The translations under genes were made by a program, and so were the position numbers. From positions 124,001 through 188,000 of the forward strand of contig JAQGMF010000001.1 in assembly GCA_028292505.1 (NCBI GenBank): DNA of 64,000 bases. The letters are read 5' to 3'. The notes under the pieces were generated by a model. That model was not told where the DNA came from, did no database searches, and saw nothing but the letters and a program-made list of their open reading frames with translations. Position 1 is the stretch's first letter. The number at the start of each line of letters is the position of its first letter. Shown in pieces: positions 26,090 to 36,123 of the stretch. The stretch is from Rhodocyclales bacterium (GTDB lineage: Bacteria > Pseudomonadota > Gammaproteobacteria > Burkholderiales > Rhodocyclaceae).

Positions 26090-28066
26090 ATGAAGACACA
26101 AGCGCAAGCAAAGACGCTGGAGAAGGTGCCAGACTCCGCGGACAGCACCGTGCCGCAGGTCAGTGCGTCGCTCACCTGGATGCCGCCCTACAACTGGCTC
26201 AATCCCGGCCAGCTGGCACTGACGGCCGTGCGTGCTTTGCTGGGGAATATGTTCGGCGCATATAGCGATCGGCGTGAAATGCAGGCGGCGCTGTGTCCTG
26301 ACGCTGCCCAGCAGGATATCTTGCACCTCAGTTATGCGCATCGCGACGAACTGTGGGTGGACTACGTGGCCGATCTGGGCGACGGTTGGGATGCCACCTA
26401 CAGCATCGCCTGGCTGCTGTCGCAATCGGACCTGAAAGTCACCGAAGGCGCAGCCGAACACGTGCTGCCGCGCGGCGAGCTGCTGCTTATGGGCGGCGAC
26501 CAGGTTTATCCCACGGCTTCGCGTACTGCGTACGAGCAGCGTTTCAGAGGGCCTTACACCGCAGCGCTGCCATATGTCAAAGGCATTTCACCAAGGCTCG
26601 TCGCAATCCCTGGCAACCACGACTGGTACGACGGCGGCGGCGGTTTTCTGCGCCTGTTCTGTCAGCAGCGCTGGGTGGGTGGCCGGCAGACACTGCAGCG
26701 GCGCAGTTACTTCGCTTTGCGCCTGCCGCACCACTGGTGGATATGGGCGGTCGATATCCAGCTCGAAGCAGATATCGACAATCCGCAGAAACAGTATTTC
26801 CAGCAGTTCGCCGAGGAGCTTGAAGCGGGCGATCGCGTCATCATCTGTCCGCCGGTGCCGAGCTGGATCGATGCCGGCGATATGCGCATGGTGCCGGACC
26901 CCGATGCCATGGCCGCACATCCCAATCTCACCTATCTCGAATCACTGATCCGCGAGCAAGGCGCCGAGGTGCAACTCTCGCTCTCGGGAGACCGTCACCA
27001 CTACGCGCACTACGAGCAGCTCACGCCAAACGAGGGCAAACGGCACAAGCTTACGGCGGGCGGTGGGGGCGCGTTTCTATGTGGTACGCATGATCTGCCC
27101 AGCACGCTCAGCTTGCAGGAAGACGGGCAGCGCACCGACTACGCGCTGAAGAGCCCTTTCCCGAGCTTGGTGAAGTCGCGGGCCATGTGCTGGTACAACC
27201 TCGCACTATGCTATTTCAATCCTGCATTCGCGCTGTTTCTCGGCGTGCTGTATCTGTTCGAGGCGTGGATATGGCAGAGCGCCAGCAAGACACTCAGCAC
27301 GCCACTGAGTGGTGTTGGCGAGGGTGCCGGTGATTCGCTGATGCTTGAGCTGAGCCGCAGGTCATTCAGCTTGCATAACGCGGTGTACGAAGCGATACCG
27401 GCGCTATGGCACAGCATCTCTCACCGGCCGGGTACCTTGCTGGTGTCGCTCGTTCCCGTGCTCGGTCTGCTGGCCTTTGCTTCGGCACCCTCGCGCAAAT
27501 GGGCCACCTTGCGGCGCATCGTGTGGGGCGGTCTGCATGGCTGCGCGCACGCCTTGCTGGCCCTGGCGTTGTTGTGGTTTTTCTCGCGCCTCAACCTGAG
27601 TGTGGTCGCGCATCGCTACGGCCTCAATCCCGAAATTTGGGTGGATAGTGCATCGCAGATCGGTTTGATTTCGATGGAGATCGCGAGCTGCGGTTTTGTT
27701 TTCGGCGGCAGCATGTTCGGGCTCTATCTGGTGCTCTCCAACTGGATTTCCGGCATGCACGAGCAGGAAGTCTATTCGGCGTTACATATCGCCGATTACA
27801 AGAATTTCCTGCGCCTGCATCTGACTGCGGACCGACTGACGATTTATGCCATTGGCGTCAGGAAGGTGTGTCGGCGTTGGCGCATCAGCGAGTTGGCGCG
27901 CGATGTCGTGAAGTCGGGTGGATGGTGGCGGCCGCGTAGTTGGCGTTTCAGGATCGACGAAAGCAGCGAAGTGCCATGGTTCGAGCCGGCCAGCGGCGGC
28001 ATCAAGGTGAAATTGCTGGAAAAGATAGAAATCCAGATTCCCACCGGGAGCAAAGAGAGTGTGTAA
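26090..28066 (+). CDS. Metallophosphoesterase fused to a C-terminal membrane region
   Basis: The 658 residues have an N-terminal calcineurin-like phosphoesterase: LLMGGDQVYP (metal-binding Asp, about 138), IPGNHDWYDGG (catalytic Asn-His, about 176) and SGDRHHYAHYE (about 300). At least four hydrophobic spans lie in the C-terminal half (about 375-400, 455-475, 490-515, 545-570). There is no signal peptide, so the catalytic part should be cytosolic and membrane-tethered. Substrate unknown; a phospholipid or nucleotide-lipid pyrophosphate would suit the neighbours. The stop overlaps the next start (TAATG). Confidence 0.85.
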   Translation: MKTQAQAKTLEKVPDSADSTVPQVSASLTWMPPYNWLNPGQLALTAVRALLGNMFGAYSDRREMQAALCPDAAQQDILHLSYAHRDELWVDYVADLGDGWDATYSIAWLLSQSDLKVTEGAAEHVLPRGELLLMGGDQVYPTASRTAYEQRFRGPYTAALPYVKGISPRLVAIPGNHDWYDGGGGFLRLFCQQRWVGGRQTLQRRSYFALRLPHHWWIWAVDIQLEADIDNPQKQYFQQFAEELEAGDRVIICPPVPSWIDAGDMRMVPDPDAMAAHPNLTYLESLIREQGAEVQLSLSGDRHHYAHYEQLTPNEGKRHKLTAGGGGAFLCGTHDLPSTLSLQEDGQRTDYALKSPFPSLVKSRAMCWYNLALCYFNPAFALFLGVLYLFEAWIWQSASKTLSTPLSGVGEGAGDSLMLELSRRSFSLHNAVYEAIPALWHSISHRPGTLLVSLVPVLGLLAFASAPSRKWATLRRIVWGGLHGCAHALLALALLWFFSRLNLSVVAHRYGLNPEIWVDSASQIGLISMEIASCGFVFGGSMFGLYLVLSNWISGMHEQEVYSALHIADYKNFLRLHLTADRLTIYAIGVRKVCRRWRISELARDVVKSGGWWRPRSWRFRIDESSEVPWFEPASGGIKVKLLEKIEIQIPTGSKESV

Positions 28067-29652
28067 TGAATAACTACGATGTCATTATCATTGGTAGCGG
28101 CTTTGGCGGCGCTGTGAACGCTTGTCGTCTCGCCGAAGCCGGCCTCAAGGTGCTGGTGCTGGAACGCGGCCGACGCTGGACGCCGGAGAGCTACCCGCGT
28201 GGCGAAGGCGATGCGTGGATGTGGGACCAATCGCGGCCGCAGTCGTGCAATGGCTGGATCGATCTGCGCATCATGGACGATATGACAGTGGCACAGGGTG
28301 CGGGTGTCGGCGGCGGTTCGCTGATCTACGCCAATATCTCCGTCGAAGCCAAACAGGACACGTTCAAGAGCTGTTGGCCGGAGCAGATCACCTACGAGGA
28401 ACTCAAGCCTTATTACGAGCGCGTCGGCAAGATGCTCGACGTGCAGACCCTGCCCGAAAATCAGCTGACCGAGCGCTATAAGCTCATGAAGGAAGGCGCA
28501 GAGAAGCTCGGCTATGGCGATCGTTTTCGTCCCCTGCCGCTGGCGGTGAGCTTCAGCCAGGAATTCAGCTACGACCGCCCGGACCCCTTCAACGATGCGC
28601 ACTCGGTGAAGTTCACCAACCAGTTCGGTGTGGAGCAGGGCACTTGCGTGCATTGTGGCAACTGCGATATCGGCTGCCAGGTGAAAGCCAAGAACACGCT
28701 CGACCTCAATTACATTGCGCGCGCCGAACAGCTCGGCGCCGATGTTCGGCCGCTGCATATGGTCTACAACATCTCGCAGGATCGCGGTCGCTACATGGTG
28801 CACTTCCACCGTATCGAAAACGGTGAGCTGGTGCCGGGCTTCGAGACGGCCGAACGCGTCATTCTCGCCGCCGGTTCGCTCGGCTCGACCGAACTGTTGC
28901 TGCGCGCACGCGACCAGTACCGCACGCTGCCTGACCTGAGTAGTTTTCTGGGCAGGAACTGGAGTTCGAACGGCGACTTCCTGACGCCGTCAACTTATGC
29001 CAATCGCGAAATCTCGCCCACGCATGGACCGACGATTACCTGTGCCATTGATTTCCTCGATGGTGCCGTGAATGGCAAGGAATTCTTCGTCGAGGACGGC
29101 GGTTTTCCGAATGTGTTGCGCGACTTCCTGCAAGCCGGTGCCAAGGGCGCGAAGGCCAAGCATCGCGTGCTCATCAAATGGCTGGAGAATCTCAGCGGCG
29201 TCAAAGACCCGCTTGGCAGCGTGATGCCCTGGTTCGGACAGTCGATGGATGCATCCAACGGCAAGCTCTACCTCGGCCGCACCTGGTACGCGCCATGGCG
29301 CCGTCAGCTCAAGCTCGACTGGGACGTGACACGCAGCGAAGCCACCGTGCAAGCGATGGTGGACATGCACATCAAACTCTCGGAAGCGACGGGTGGCGAC
29401 GCGTCTGTGCCGTTCACCTGGACGCTGTTGAAGAATCTGGTGACACCGCATCCGCTCGGGGGATGCAGTATGGGTACGACAGCAGAAGACGGCGTCGTCA
29501 ATCACGCCGGCGAAGTATTCGGCTATCCGGGCTTGTATGTGGCCGATGGCGCCATCGTGCCACGTGCCGTGGGCCTGAATCCTTCGCGCACGATTGCGGC
29601 GCTGGCCGAGCGCATTGCCGGGTTAATCGTGAAGAGCCGCGTCGCAGCCTGA
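28066..29652 (+). CDS. GMC-family (cholesterol-oxidase-like) flavin oxidoreductase
   Basis: FAD-dependent alcohol oxidase or dehydrogenase of 528 residues. The Rossmann motif is VIIIGSGFGGAVNACRLAEA (residues 6-25), followed by GAGVGGGSLIYANI. TPHPLGGCSMGT carries the likely active-site His (about 462), and the C-terminal GLNPSRTIAALAERIA is typical. Four cysteines are spaced as CxxCxxCxxxC at 194, 197, 200 and 204 (CVHCGNCDIGC), like a [4Fe-4S] ferredoxin knuckle; this is known in a branch of cholesterol-oxidase-like proteins. The ATG at 28066 overlaps the stop of the phosphoesterase. Last gene of the cluster, followed by a strong palindromic terminator. Substrate is probably a sterol-like or lipid alcohol (inference). 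Confidence 0.88.
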   Translation: MNNYDVIIIGSGFGGAVNACRLAEAGLKVLVLERGRRWTPESYPRGEGDAWMWDQSRPQSCNGWIDLRIMDDMTVAQGAGVGGGSLIYANISVEAKQDTFKSCWPEQITYEELKPYYERVGKMLDVQTLPENQLTERYKLMKEGAEKLGYGDRFRPLPLAVSFSQEFSYDRPDPFNDAHSVKFTNQFGVEQGTCVHCGNCDIGCQVKAKNTLDLNYIARAEQLGADVRPLHMVYNISQDRGRYMVHFHRIENGELVPGFETAERVILAAGSLGSTELLLRARDQYRTLPDLSSFLGRNWSSNGDFLTPSTYANREISPTHGPTITCAIDFLDGAVNGKEFFVEDGGFPNVLRDFLQAGAKGAKAKHRVLIKWLENLSGVKDPLGSVMPWFGQSMDASNGKLYLGRTWYAPWRRQLKLDWDVTRSEATVQAMVDMHIKLSEATGGDASVPFTWTLLKNLVTPHPLGGCSMGTTAEDGVVNHAGEVFGYPGLYVADGAIVPRAVGLNPSRTIAALAERIAGLIVKSRVAA

Positions 29653-29690
29653 AATATACTTATTGCTCTGTCATTAAAAAAGCGGCAGGC

Positions 29691-29726
29691 AACAAAAAAC
29701 CCACGGCATGCCGTGGGTTTTTTGTT
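29691..29726. terminator. Perfect 36-bp palindrome, bidirectional rho-independent terminator
   Basis: The half-site AACAAAAAACCCACGGCA is followed directly by its exact reverse complement. The GC-rich stem is flanked by A-runs and T-runs on both sides, so it can end transcription from the GMC gene (plus) and from groL (minus), whose stop is 68 bases away. Confidence 0.92.
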
Positions 29727-29793
29727 GGTACTGAACGCAAGGATGCGTTTCGAGTTATGGCGATCCGGCTTGTGACCGGAGCGCCGCCCGAAA

Positions 29794-31446
<1,653 letters not shown>

Positions 31447-31517
31447 TTATGACTCCAGAATAATGAGAAGTTTGAGCGGAGAACCGGAAGAGCCACGCAC
31501 AGAGCGCAGCGTCAGAA

Positions 31518-31814
31518 TCAGGCCTCGACGACGCCCATGATGTCTTCTTCGCGCATGACCAGCAGCTCTTCGCCATCGACCTTGACGGTCTGGCCGGAGT
31601 ACTTGCCGAACAGCACGCGATCGCCAACCTTGACGTCCAGCTTGCGGACTTCGCCGTTTTCGAGAATCTTGCCGTTGCCGACAGCCAGAACCTGACCTTG
31701 ATCGGGCTTTTCACCAGCGCTGTCCGGAATAACGATGCCGCTGGCCGTTGTGCGTTCAGCTTCGATGCGCTTGACGATCAGGCGATCGTGCAGGGGACGA
31801 ATTTTCATATCCAC
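31518..31814 (-). CDS. groS: 10-kDa co-chaperonin GroES
   Basis: Lid of the GroEL chamber. The 98 residues begin [18 protein letters not shown] after an N-terminal Met-Asp. They include the mobile loop region ([19 protein letters not shown]), [20 protein letters not shown] and [10 protein letters not shown] at the C-terminus. The family usually starts directly at MKIRPLHDR, so the second ATG at 31808 may be the real start. First gene of groS-groL. Confidence 0.97.
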   Translation of the reverse strand: MDMKIRPLHDRLIVKRIEAERTTASGIVIPDSAGEKPDQGQVLAVGNGKILENGEVRKLDVKVGDRVLFGKYSGQTVKVDGEELLVMREEDIMGVVEA

Positions 31815-31881
31815 TCCTGTTAGAGAAACTAAGGATCAAGGGCGCTGAACGCGCCCAGCTACAAGACAGGGGAGGGTCCTG

Positions 31882-31908
31882 TTAGCACTCTCTCCCGAGG
31901 AGTGCTAA
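31882..31908. promoter_or_regulatory. CIRCE operator (HrcA binding site)
   Basis: Perfect match to the CIRCE consensus: TTAGCACTC at 31882-31890, a 9-base spacer, and GAGTGCTAA at 31900-31908. It lies 67 bases upstream of the groS start codon and overlaps the end of the -10 box, which is where HrcA repression works in known cases. hrcA itself is outside the window. Confidence 0.97.
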
Positions 31909-31936
31909 TAATAGGTGCGGCGTCGCCGTATTTCAA
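31908..31936 (-). promoter_or_regulatory. groS-groL promoter (sigma-70 and heat-shock type)
   Basis: On the minus strand TTGAAA (31931-31936) is followed after exactly 17 bases by TATTAT (31908-31913), a good sigma-70 promoter. The same bases also read CCCTTGAAA with CACCTATT about 13 bases on, close to the sigma-32 consensus. Dual control by HrcA and the heat-shock sigma factor is plausible. Confidence 0.75.
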
Positions 31937-32318
31937 GGGGGTCCTGCCGTTGGGAAGAATAAATAAAGTGGCAGACAAGGTTTACAGAACATCGCTACAT
32001 TCATCGTCCGCACCAAATTCTTGGGGTAGACGTATGTAAGCAGCTAAAAATCGTTTGGACCGGCTAGCTCACAAAGGTCATGCCGCGCGTTCGCCTTGCG
32101 GTCACTACATGGTGTTCCCCTTGCCGCAATGGCTTCGACATTCAGGCCGATCGGCAATTGGTTGTTGTAGCCCGCTATCTTTTCGTTCAGCACTGCACTT
32201 CGAAGAGATCCGTCGCCCGATTTGTCGATGGCAAAGCGACAGACTTCCGTACAGGGTTTGAGCTGCAGTGAAACAAAAGCTCGCGATAAGCATTTGTCAT
32301 GTTCGTTGCCAGGCCTTC
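31937..32318. other. Intergenic region without a supportable gene
   Basis: About 380 bases between the groS promoter and the stop of the CPBP protease gene. A minus-strand open frame extends through here into the protease gene in another frame, but it has no recognisable motif, ribosome-binding site or signal peptide. I see no RNA gene or repeat. It may hold a decayed remnant. Confidence 0.5.
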
Positions 32319-33224
32319 TCAACCCGCACGATAGGGGTACGTGAAAGCCATAAAGTGCACGGCATTGACAAAGAAATGCGTCAAAACGGCCGCCTCGATG
32401 CGCCGTGTCCAGGCATAGACAACCGAATAGCCGAAACCGGCGATCGCCGTGAGCAAGACAAACAGTGGGCCGCCCGAAATGTGGGCCAGCGCAAAAAGCA
32501 GCGTCGAAATGGCGACGGAAATCCAAAGGGCGGCGACTTCGCTAGAACAAAATCGAGCCAACAATTTTCCCGGCACCTTTCCTTCGACGAACGAGATCGT
32601 GCGTTCCTGAATGAGCCCCCGAAAAAACGCTTCCTCTGCAATACAAGTGAAGAACAAATTCGTTGCGAGAAACTCAAGGGCAATTGACGGCAGCTTCAGC
32701 TCTGGGCGGACATAGCCCGTGACGACTGCGGTACCCAAAACGGCAGTAGCCGTTGCGAGCATTACCACCAGCGTTCGTAACGCAATGGCACGCCACGCTG
32801 CACCCACCATGCAGCGCCGGGCGTAGGCCGCGAGCAGTAGCAACCCTGCGGCGCCTTTGTCGAAATTCAGGTACTGCGTGAACGGTGCCGCATCCGGCGT
32901 CAGTCGTGTCGCCACGATCAGTGGCATGTTGTGAAATCCTGGGAAAACGTGAAGTGACAGCGCGAGCGCAACGAGCCCGGCCAAGCAGGTCAGCGCCGTC
33001 GCCCATGCTTTGTTGACGACGCGACGCGAACTCCATACTGACGCCGCCAGCGCACCCAGCGAGAGCAATGCGAAAGGCTGCAATACTGCTGAGGTCAGGC
33101 CAGCAACGATCGCAAACATGAAAAACACGACCCACAGCGGTAGTTTGCCGTCACGCCCGAGCGGAATCGATGGAAACCAGACGGCACATATTGCAAGGAC
33201 AAGTAGCACGTAGGACATCTGCAT
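32319..33224 (-). CDS. CPBP family intramembrane metalloprotease
   Basis: Multi-span protein of 301 residues with the CAAX-protease/bacteriocin-processing (CPBP, Abi) signature: AEEAFFRGLIQE (EExxxR, about residue 197), then LFALAHISGG and HFFVNAVHFM, which supply the conserved His residues of the second and third motifs. About eight hydrophobic segments are seen. The start at 33224 is set by AAGGAG with 6-base spacing; a GTG-like extension to 33239 is not needed. Substrate unknown: known relatives process prenylated proteins, confer bacteriocin immunity or only act as scaffolds. It is divergent from the chemosensory operon. Confidence 0.85.
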   Translation of the reverse strand: MQMSYVLLVLAICAVWFPSIPLGRDGKLPLWVVFFMFAIVAGLTSAVLQPFALLSLGALAASVWSSRRVVNKAWATALTCLAGLVALALSLHVFPGFHNMPLIVATRLTPDAAPFTQYLNFDKGAAGLLLLAAYARRCMVGAAWRAIALRTLVVMLATATAVLGTAVVTGYVRPELKLPSIALEFLATNLFFTCIAEEAFFRGLIQERTISFVEGKVPGKLLARFCSSEVAALWISVAISTLLFALAHISGGPLFVLLTAIAGFGYSVVYAWTRRIEAAVLTHFFVNAVHFMAFTYPYRAG

Positions 33225-33507
33225 GGTGACTCCTTGCACATCTGTTCAGCTGATTCAAAAATCAAACTTCGCAACGAAGGGTTGGTATCTTTCCCTGAGA
33301 AGCCAAAACTTTAGTTCGATGACAAAGCTAATGTGTGCGCTCTTCAATTGCCTGGAATGTACCTATCATATTCTTGCAATGCTTTCTTGCATCGTGACTA
33401 TTCTTACTACGCAGCTCGCAGCAACTGTTCTTTAAGAATCGTCGCATTTCACGCGCAGAGCCAAAGTACAGATCGGTCCGATCGATCAAACACAACAGGG
33501 AGATGCC

Positions 33508-33969
33508 GTGACCGACGTCAGCCAGATGCTGGTGCTACGACTCGATGAACAACGCTATGCCCTCGGTCTTCAGGTGGTCGAGCGCGTAATCCGCGCCTCG
33601 GCGATCACGCCTCTGCCTGGAGCGCCGGCCGGCGTCGTGGGCGCGCTTCAAGCACAGGGACAAGTCGTACCCGTGTTCGATATGCGCCATCGTTTCGGCC
33701 TACCTAGCCGGTCGCTGCGCTTGAGCGATCAGATTGTCCTGGCTCACACGTCGCGAAGGCTTGTTGGCGTGTGCGTGGATGTAGCCGACGAAGTGCTGTC
33801 CTATCCAGTCGACCTCATTGTCGACGCGCAGCAACTGGTCGAGGGCGCACACTACGTCACGGGGGTTGTCAAACTTCCCGATGGTTTGCTGTTGATTCAC
33901 GACCTCGACACTTTCCTGTCTTCTGACGAAGCGCAACAGCTCGACGCCGCACTTGGACAGACAAGCTGA
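33508..33969 (+). CDS. CheW-like adaptor (WspB position)
   Basis: The 153 residues carry a single CheW domain: MLVLRLDEQRYALGLQVVER, GAPAGVVGALQAQGQVVPVF, DVADEVLSYP and LLIHDLDTFL. The GTG start at 33508 is supported by AGGGAG 6 bases upstream; the ATG at 33503 is followed at once by a stop. First gene of a seven-gene chemosensory operon. By order it corresponds to WspB, linking the receptor to the CheA kinase. Confidence 0.88.
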   Translation: MTDVSQMLVLRLDEQRYALGLQVVERVIRASAITPLPGAPAGVVGALQAQGQVVPVFDMRHRFGLPSRSLRLSDQIVLAHTSRRLVGVCVDVADEVLSYPVDLIVDAQQLVEGAHYVTGVVKLPDGLLLIHDLDTFLSSDEAQQLDAALGQTS

Positions 33970-33979
33970 ACGCAGACAC

Positions 33980-35461
33980 ATGGAACACATCACAGACCAA
34001 ACCGTGCTGCCGCGTTTCGTCGAATTCCTGACGCCAGTTCTCGGCTGGTCGTTTCCGCCGAACCGTTGGCCCAATCTCCTGCGTGGCATGACAAGCGTTG
34101 CACGCGAACTCGAATGCGAGGATGCCGAGTCCTGCATGCAACAGTTGATGCAAGTGCAAATGGGGCCACGCGAAATCGGCGCCCTGACACGTCATCTGAC
34201 AGTGGGAGAAACCTATTTCTTCCGCGAACCCGCAGTTTTCGAAGTGCTCGAACGACAGATACTGCCCGAGCTGATCGACAAGCGGCGACGCGCCGGCAAT
34301 CGGGGCCTGCGCATATGGAGTGCGGCGTGCTGCAGCGGCGAGGAAGTCTATTCACTTGCCATATTACTCTCGCGCCTCATACCCGATCTGGACGATTGGC
34401 ACATCACCTTGCTTGGCACCGACATCAATCCGCATGCCTTGCAACGCGCCGAAGCTGCCGTCTACACGCAATGGTCTTTCCGCAATGTGCCGACCTGGAT
34501 ACAGCGCAACTATTTCCAGCCGGTAGCAGGTGGCCGGTTCGCCTTGCTGCCGCGCATCCGGCGCATGGTGACACTCTCTCAACATAATCTCGTCGACGAC
34601 AATTTTCCGACGCTGACGACGAATACCCAGGCGATGGACCTGATCTTTTGCCGCAATGCCTTGATGTATTTCGACCGCCCGCGCGTACAGCACGCCGTGC
34701 GCAATCTGCGCCGTTCGCTGCTCGATGACGCTTGGTTGATTGTCGGCGCGGCAGAGACGGATCAAACCCTGTTTGCCGATTTCGAGCTGGTTAGCTTCGC
34801 AGGCGCGTCGCTCTATCGCAAATCCGGCACGTCGCGGTCGACGCTTGTCAGCGGGCACTCCGCCCTCGTCGCTGAGGCGATCTCGCCCTTCTCCTCTGCG
34901 CTGCAGCCGCGAGACATACCGACCCCAAGCGTATTCGAAATTCCGAGGCCATTGCCGACGCAAGCGCCAGAAATATTGCCTTATGACAAGGCAATGGCCG
35001 CCTATGAAACCGGCGACTATGCGCAAGCCGAGACCTTGTTGATGCCTCTGCAGGAAAACCCAAGGGCGATGCTTTTGCTCGCGCGTGTTTTCGCCAATCT
35101 CGGGCGGCTGGGCGAAGCGGAAGCATGTTGCGAGAAGGCCATCGTGGCCGACCGCATCAACCCGGTATGCCAGTATTTGCTGGGCGTCATTCTCGAGGAG
35201 CTTGGTCAGGAAGAGCGCGCCATCGTCGCTCACAAGCGCGCGCTCTATCTCGATCCAGGTTTCGTGCTGGCTTACTTCGCGCTCGGCAATCTCGCACGCA
35301 GGCGTGGCGAGCCGGACGCCGCCAGACATTATGACAATGCGCTGGAATTTCTCGTCACCTATGAGCCGAGCGCCCTTCTACCCGAATCGGACGGCCTGAC
35401 TGCCGGGCGCTTGAGCGAGATCATTCACACCAGTAAGACCGCAACAAGAGGTGCCGCATGA
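33980..35461 (+). CDS. CheR methyltransferase with TPR repeats (WspC-like)
   Basis: SAM-dependent methylase of receptor glutamates, 493 residues. The CheR catalytic domain (about 15-270) has TVGETYFFREPAVFEVL, LRIWSAACCSGEEVYSLAILL (SAM site), LLGTDINPHALQRAEAAVY, FPTLTTNTQAMDLIFCRNAL and MYFDRPRVQ. A Pro-rich linker follows, then three or four TPR units (about 335-470), as in WspC. I start at the ATG at 33980, 11 bases after the previous stop; no strong ribosome-binding site is visible. The stop overlaps the next start (ATGA). Confidence 0.92.
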   Translation: MEHITDQTVLPRFVEFLTPVLGWSFPPNRWPNLLRGMTSVARELECEDAESCMQQLMQVQMGPREIGALTRHLTVGETYFFREPAVFEVLERQILPELIDKRRRAGNRGLRIWSAACCSGEEVYSLAILLSRLIPDLDDWHITLLGTDINPHALQRAEAAVYTQWSFRNVPTWIQRNYFQPVAGGRFALLPRIRRMVTLSQHNLVDDNFPTLTTNTQAMDLIFCRNALMYFDRPRVQHAVRNLRRSLLDDAWLIVGAAETDQTLFADFELVSFAGASLYRKSGTSRSTLVSGHSALVAEAISPFSSALQPRDIPTPSVFEIPRPLPTQAPEILPYDKAMAAYETGDYAQAETLLMPLQENPRAMLLLARVFANLGRLGEAEACCEKAIVADRINPVCQYLLGVILEELGQEERAIVAHKRALYLDPGFVLAYFALGNLARRRGEPDAARHYDNALEFLVTYEPSALLPESDGLTAGRLSEIIHTSKTATRGAA

Positions 35462-36078
35462 AAGCCCGCAAACCGCAACACGCGATCGACTGGGACAAGC
35501 TGCATCGGCAGATGGCGCAGGCCAATGAAGCCTTGCAGCGACAGTTCGAGCCGCCGCCCGAGGTACGCGACGCCATCTTGCAGCAACGCGCCTTGTTGCT
35601 GGCGCGAGCGCCCGTTGCCGTCGCGGCTCCGGGAGAGTTGCTGGAGGTCGTGGAGTTCATGTTGGCGCACGAGCGCTATGCGCTTGAGACGCTTCATGTG
35701 CGCGAGGTCTGCCAGTTGCAGGAGTTGCTGACACTGCCCGGCGTGCCGCACTTCGTACTCGGCGTCGTCAATCTGCGCGGCCACATCATTTCGGTCATCG
35801 ATCTGAAACGCTTTTTCGGCTTGCCGGAGAAGGGCCTTACCGATCTCAACAAGGTCATCGTGCTGCATGACAAAGAAATGGTCTTCGGTGTACTCGCCGA
35901 TCAGATCATCGGCGTGCGCACGCTGCCAGCGTCAGAGATGCAAGCGTCATTACCCACGCTGACCGGCATACGCGCTGAATATCTGCGCGGTGTCGCACCG
36001 GGCAGACTGGTTGTGCTGGAGGCGCAAAAACTGATTCACGACCCGGCATTGATCGTGAACGATGAAGTGCTGCAATAA
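35458..36078 (+). CDS. CheW-like adaptor with N-terminal extension (WspD position)
   Basis: The 206 residues have a charged helical N-terminus of about 55 residues followed by a CheW domain (EVVEFMLAHERYALETLHVREVC, LPGVPHFVLGVVNLRGHIISV, RFFGLPEKGLTDLNKVIVL, VFGVLADQIIGV). It overlaps the CheR gene by 4 bases. Two CheW proteins flanking CheR-TPR is the wspB-C-D pattern. Confidence 0.9.
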   Translation: MKARKPQHAIDWDKLHRQMAQANEALQRQFEPPPEVRDAILQQRALLLARAPVAVAAPGELLEVVEFMLAHERYALETLHVREVCQLQELLTLPGVPHFVLGVVNLRGHIISVIDLKRFFGLPEKGLTDLNKVIVLHDKEMVFGVLADQIIGVRTLPASEMQASLPTLTGIRAEYLRGVAPGRLVVLEAQKLIHDPALIVNDEVLQ

Positions 36079-36123
36079 AACTGTGATGAGTGAACAACAA
36101 AGCATCAACAAGGAGTGTGTTGC

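Noticed and set aside
22101-29652. Reading the hydrolase-to-oxidase cluster as an anti-phage defence island
   Set aside because: Patatins occur in defence systems, but there is no nucleotide cyclase, nuclease, helicase or NTPase here, and all neighbours look metabolic.
32044-32526. 160-codon minus-strand frame partly within the CPBP gene
   Set aside because: Cys- and His-rich mix without motif or start site; half of it overlaps the protease gene in another frame. It could be a remnant, but cannot be supported.
33470-33500. Sigma-28-like sequence (CAAAG...CCGATCGA) before the Wsp-like operon
   Set aside because: The spacing between the boxes is about 8 bases instead of 11, and the match is partial.
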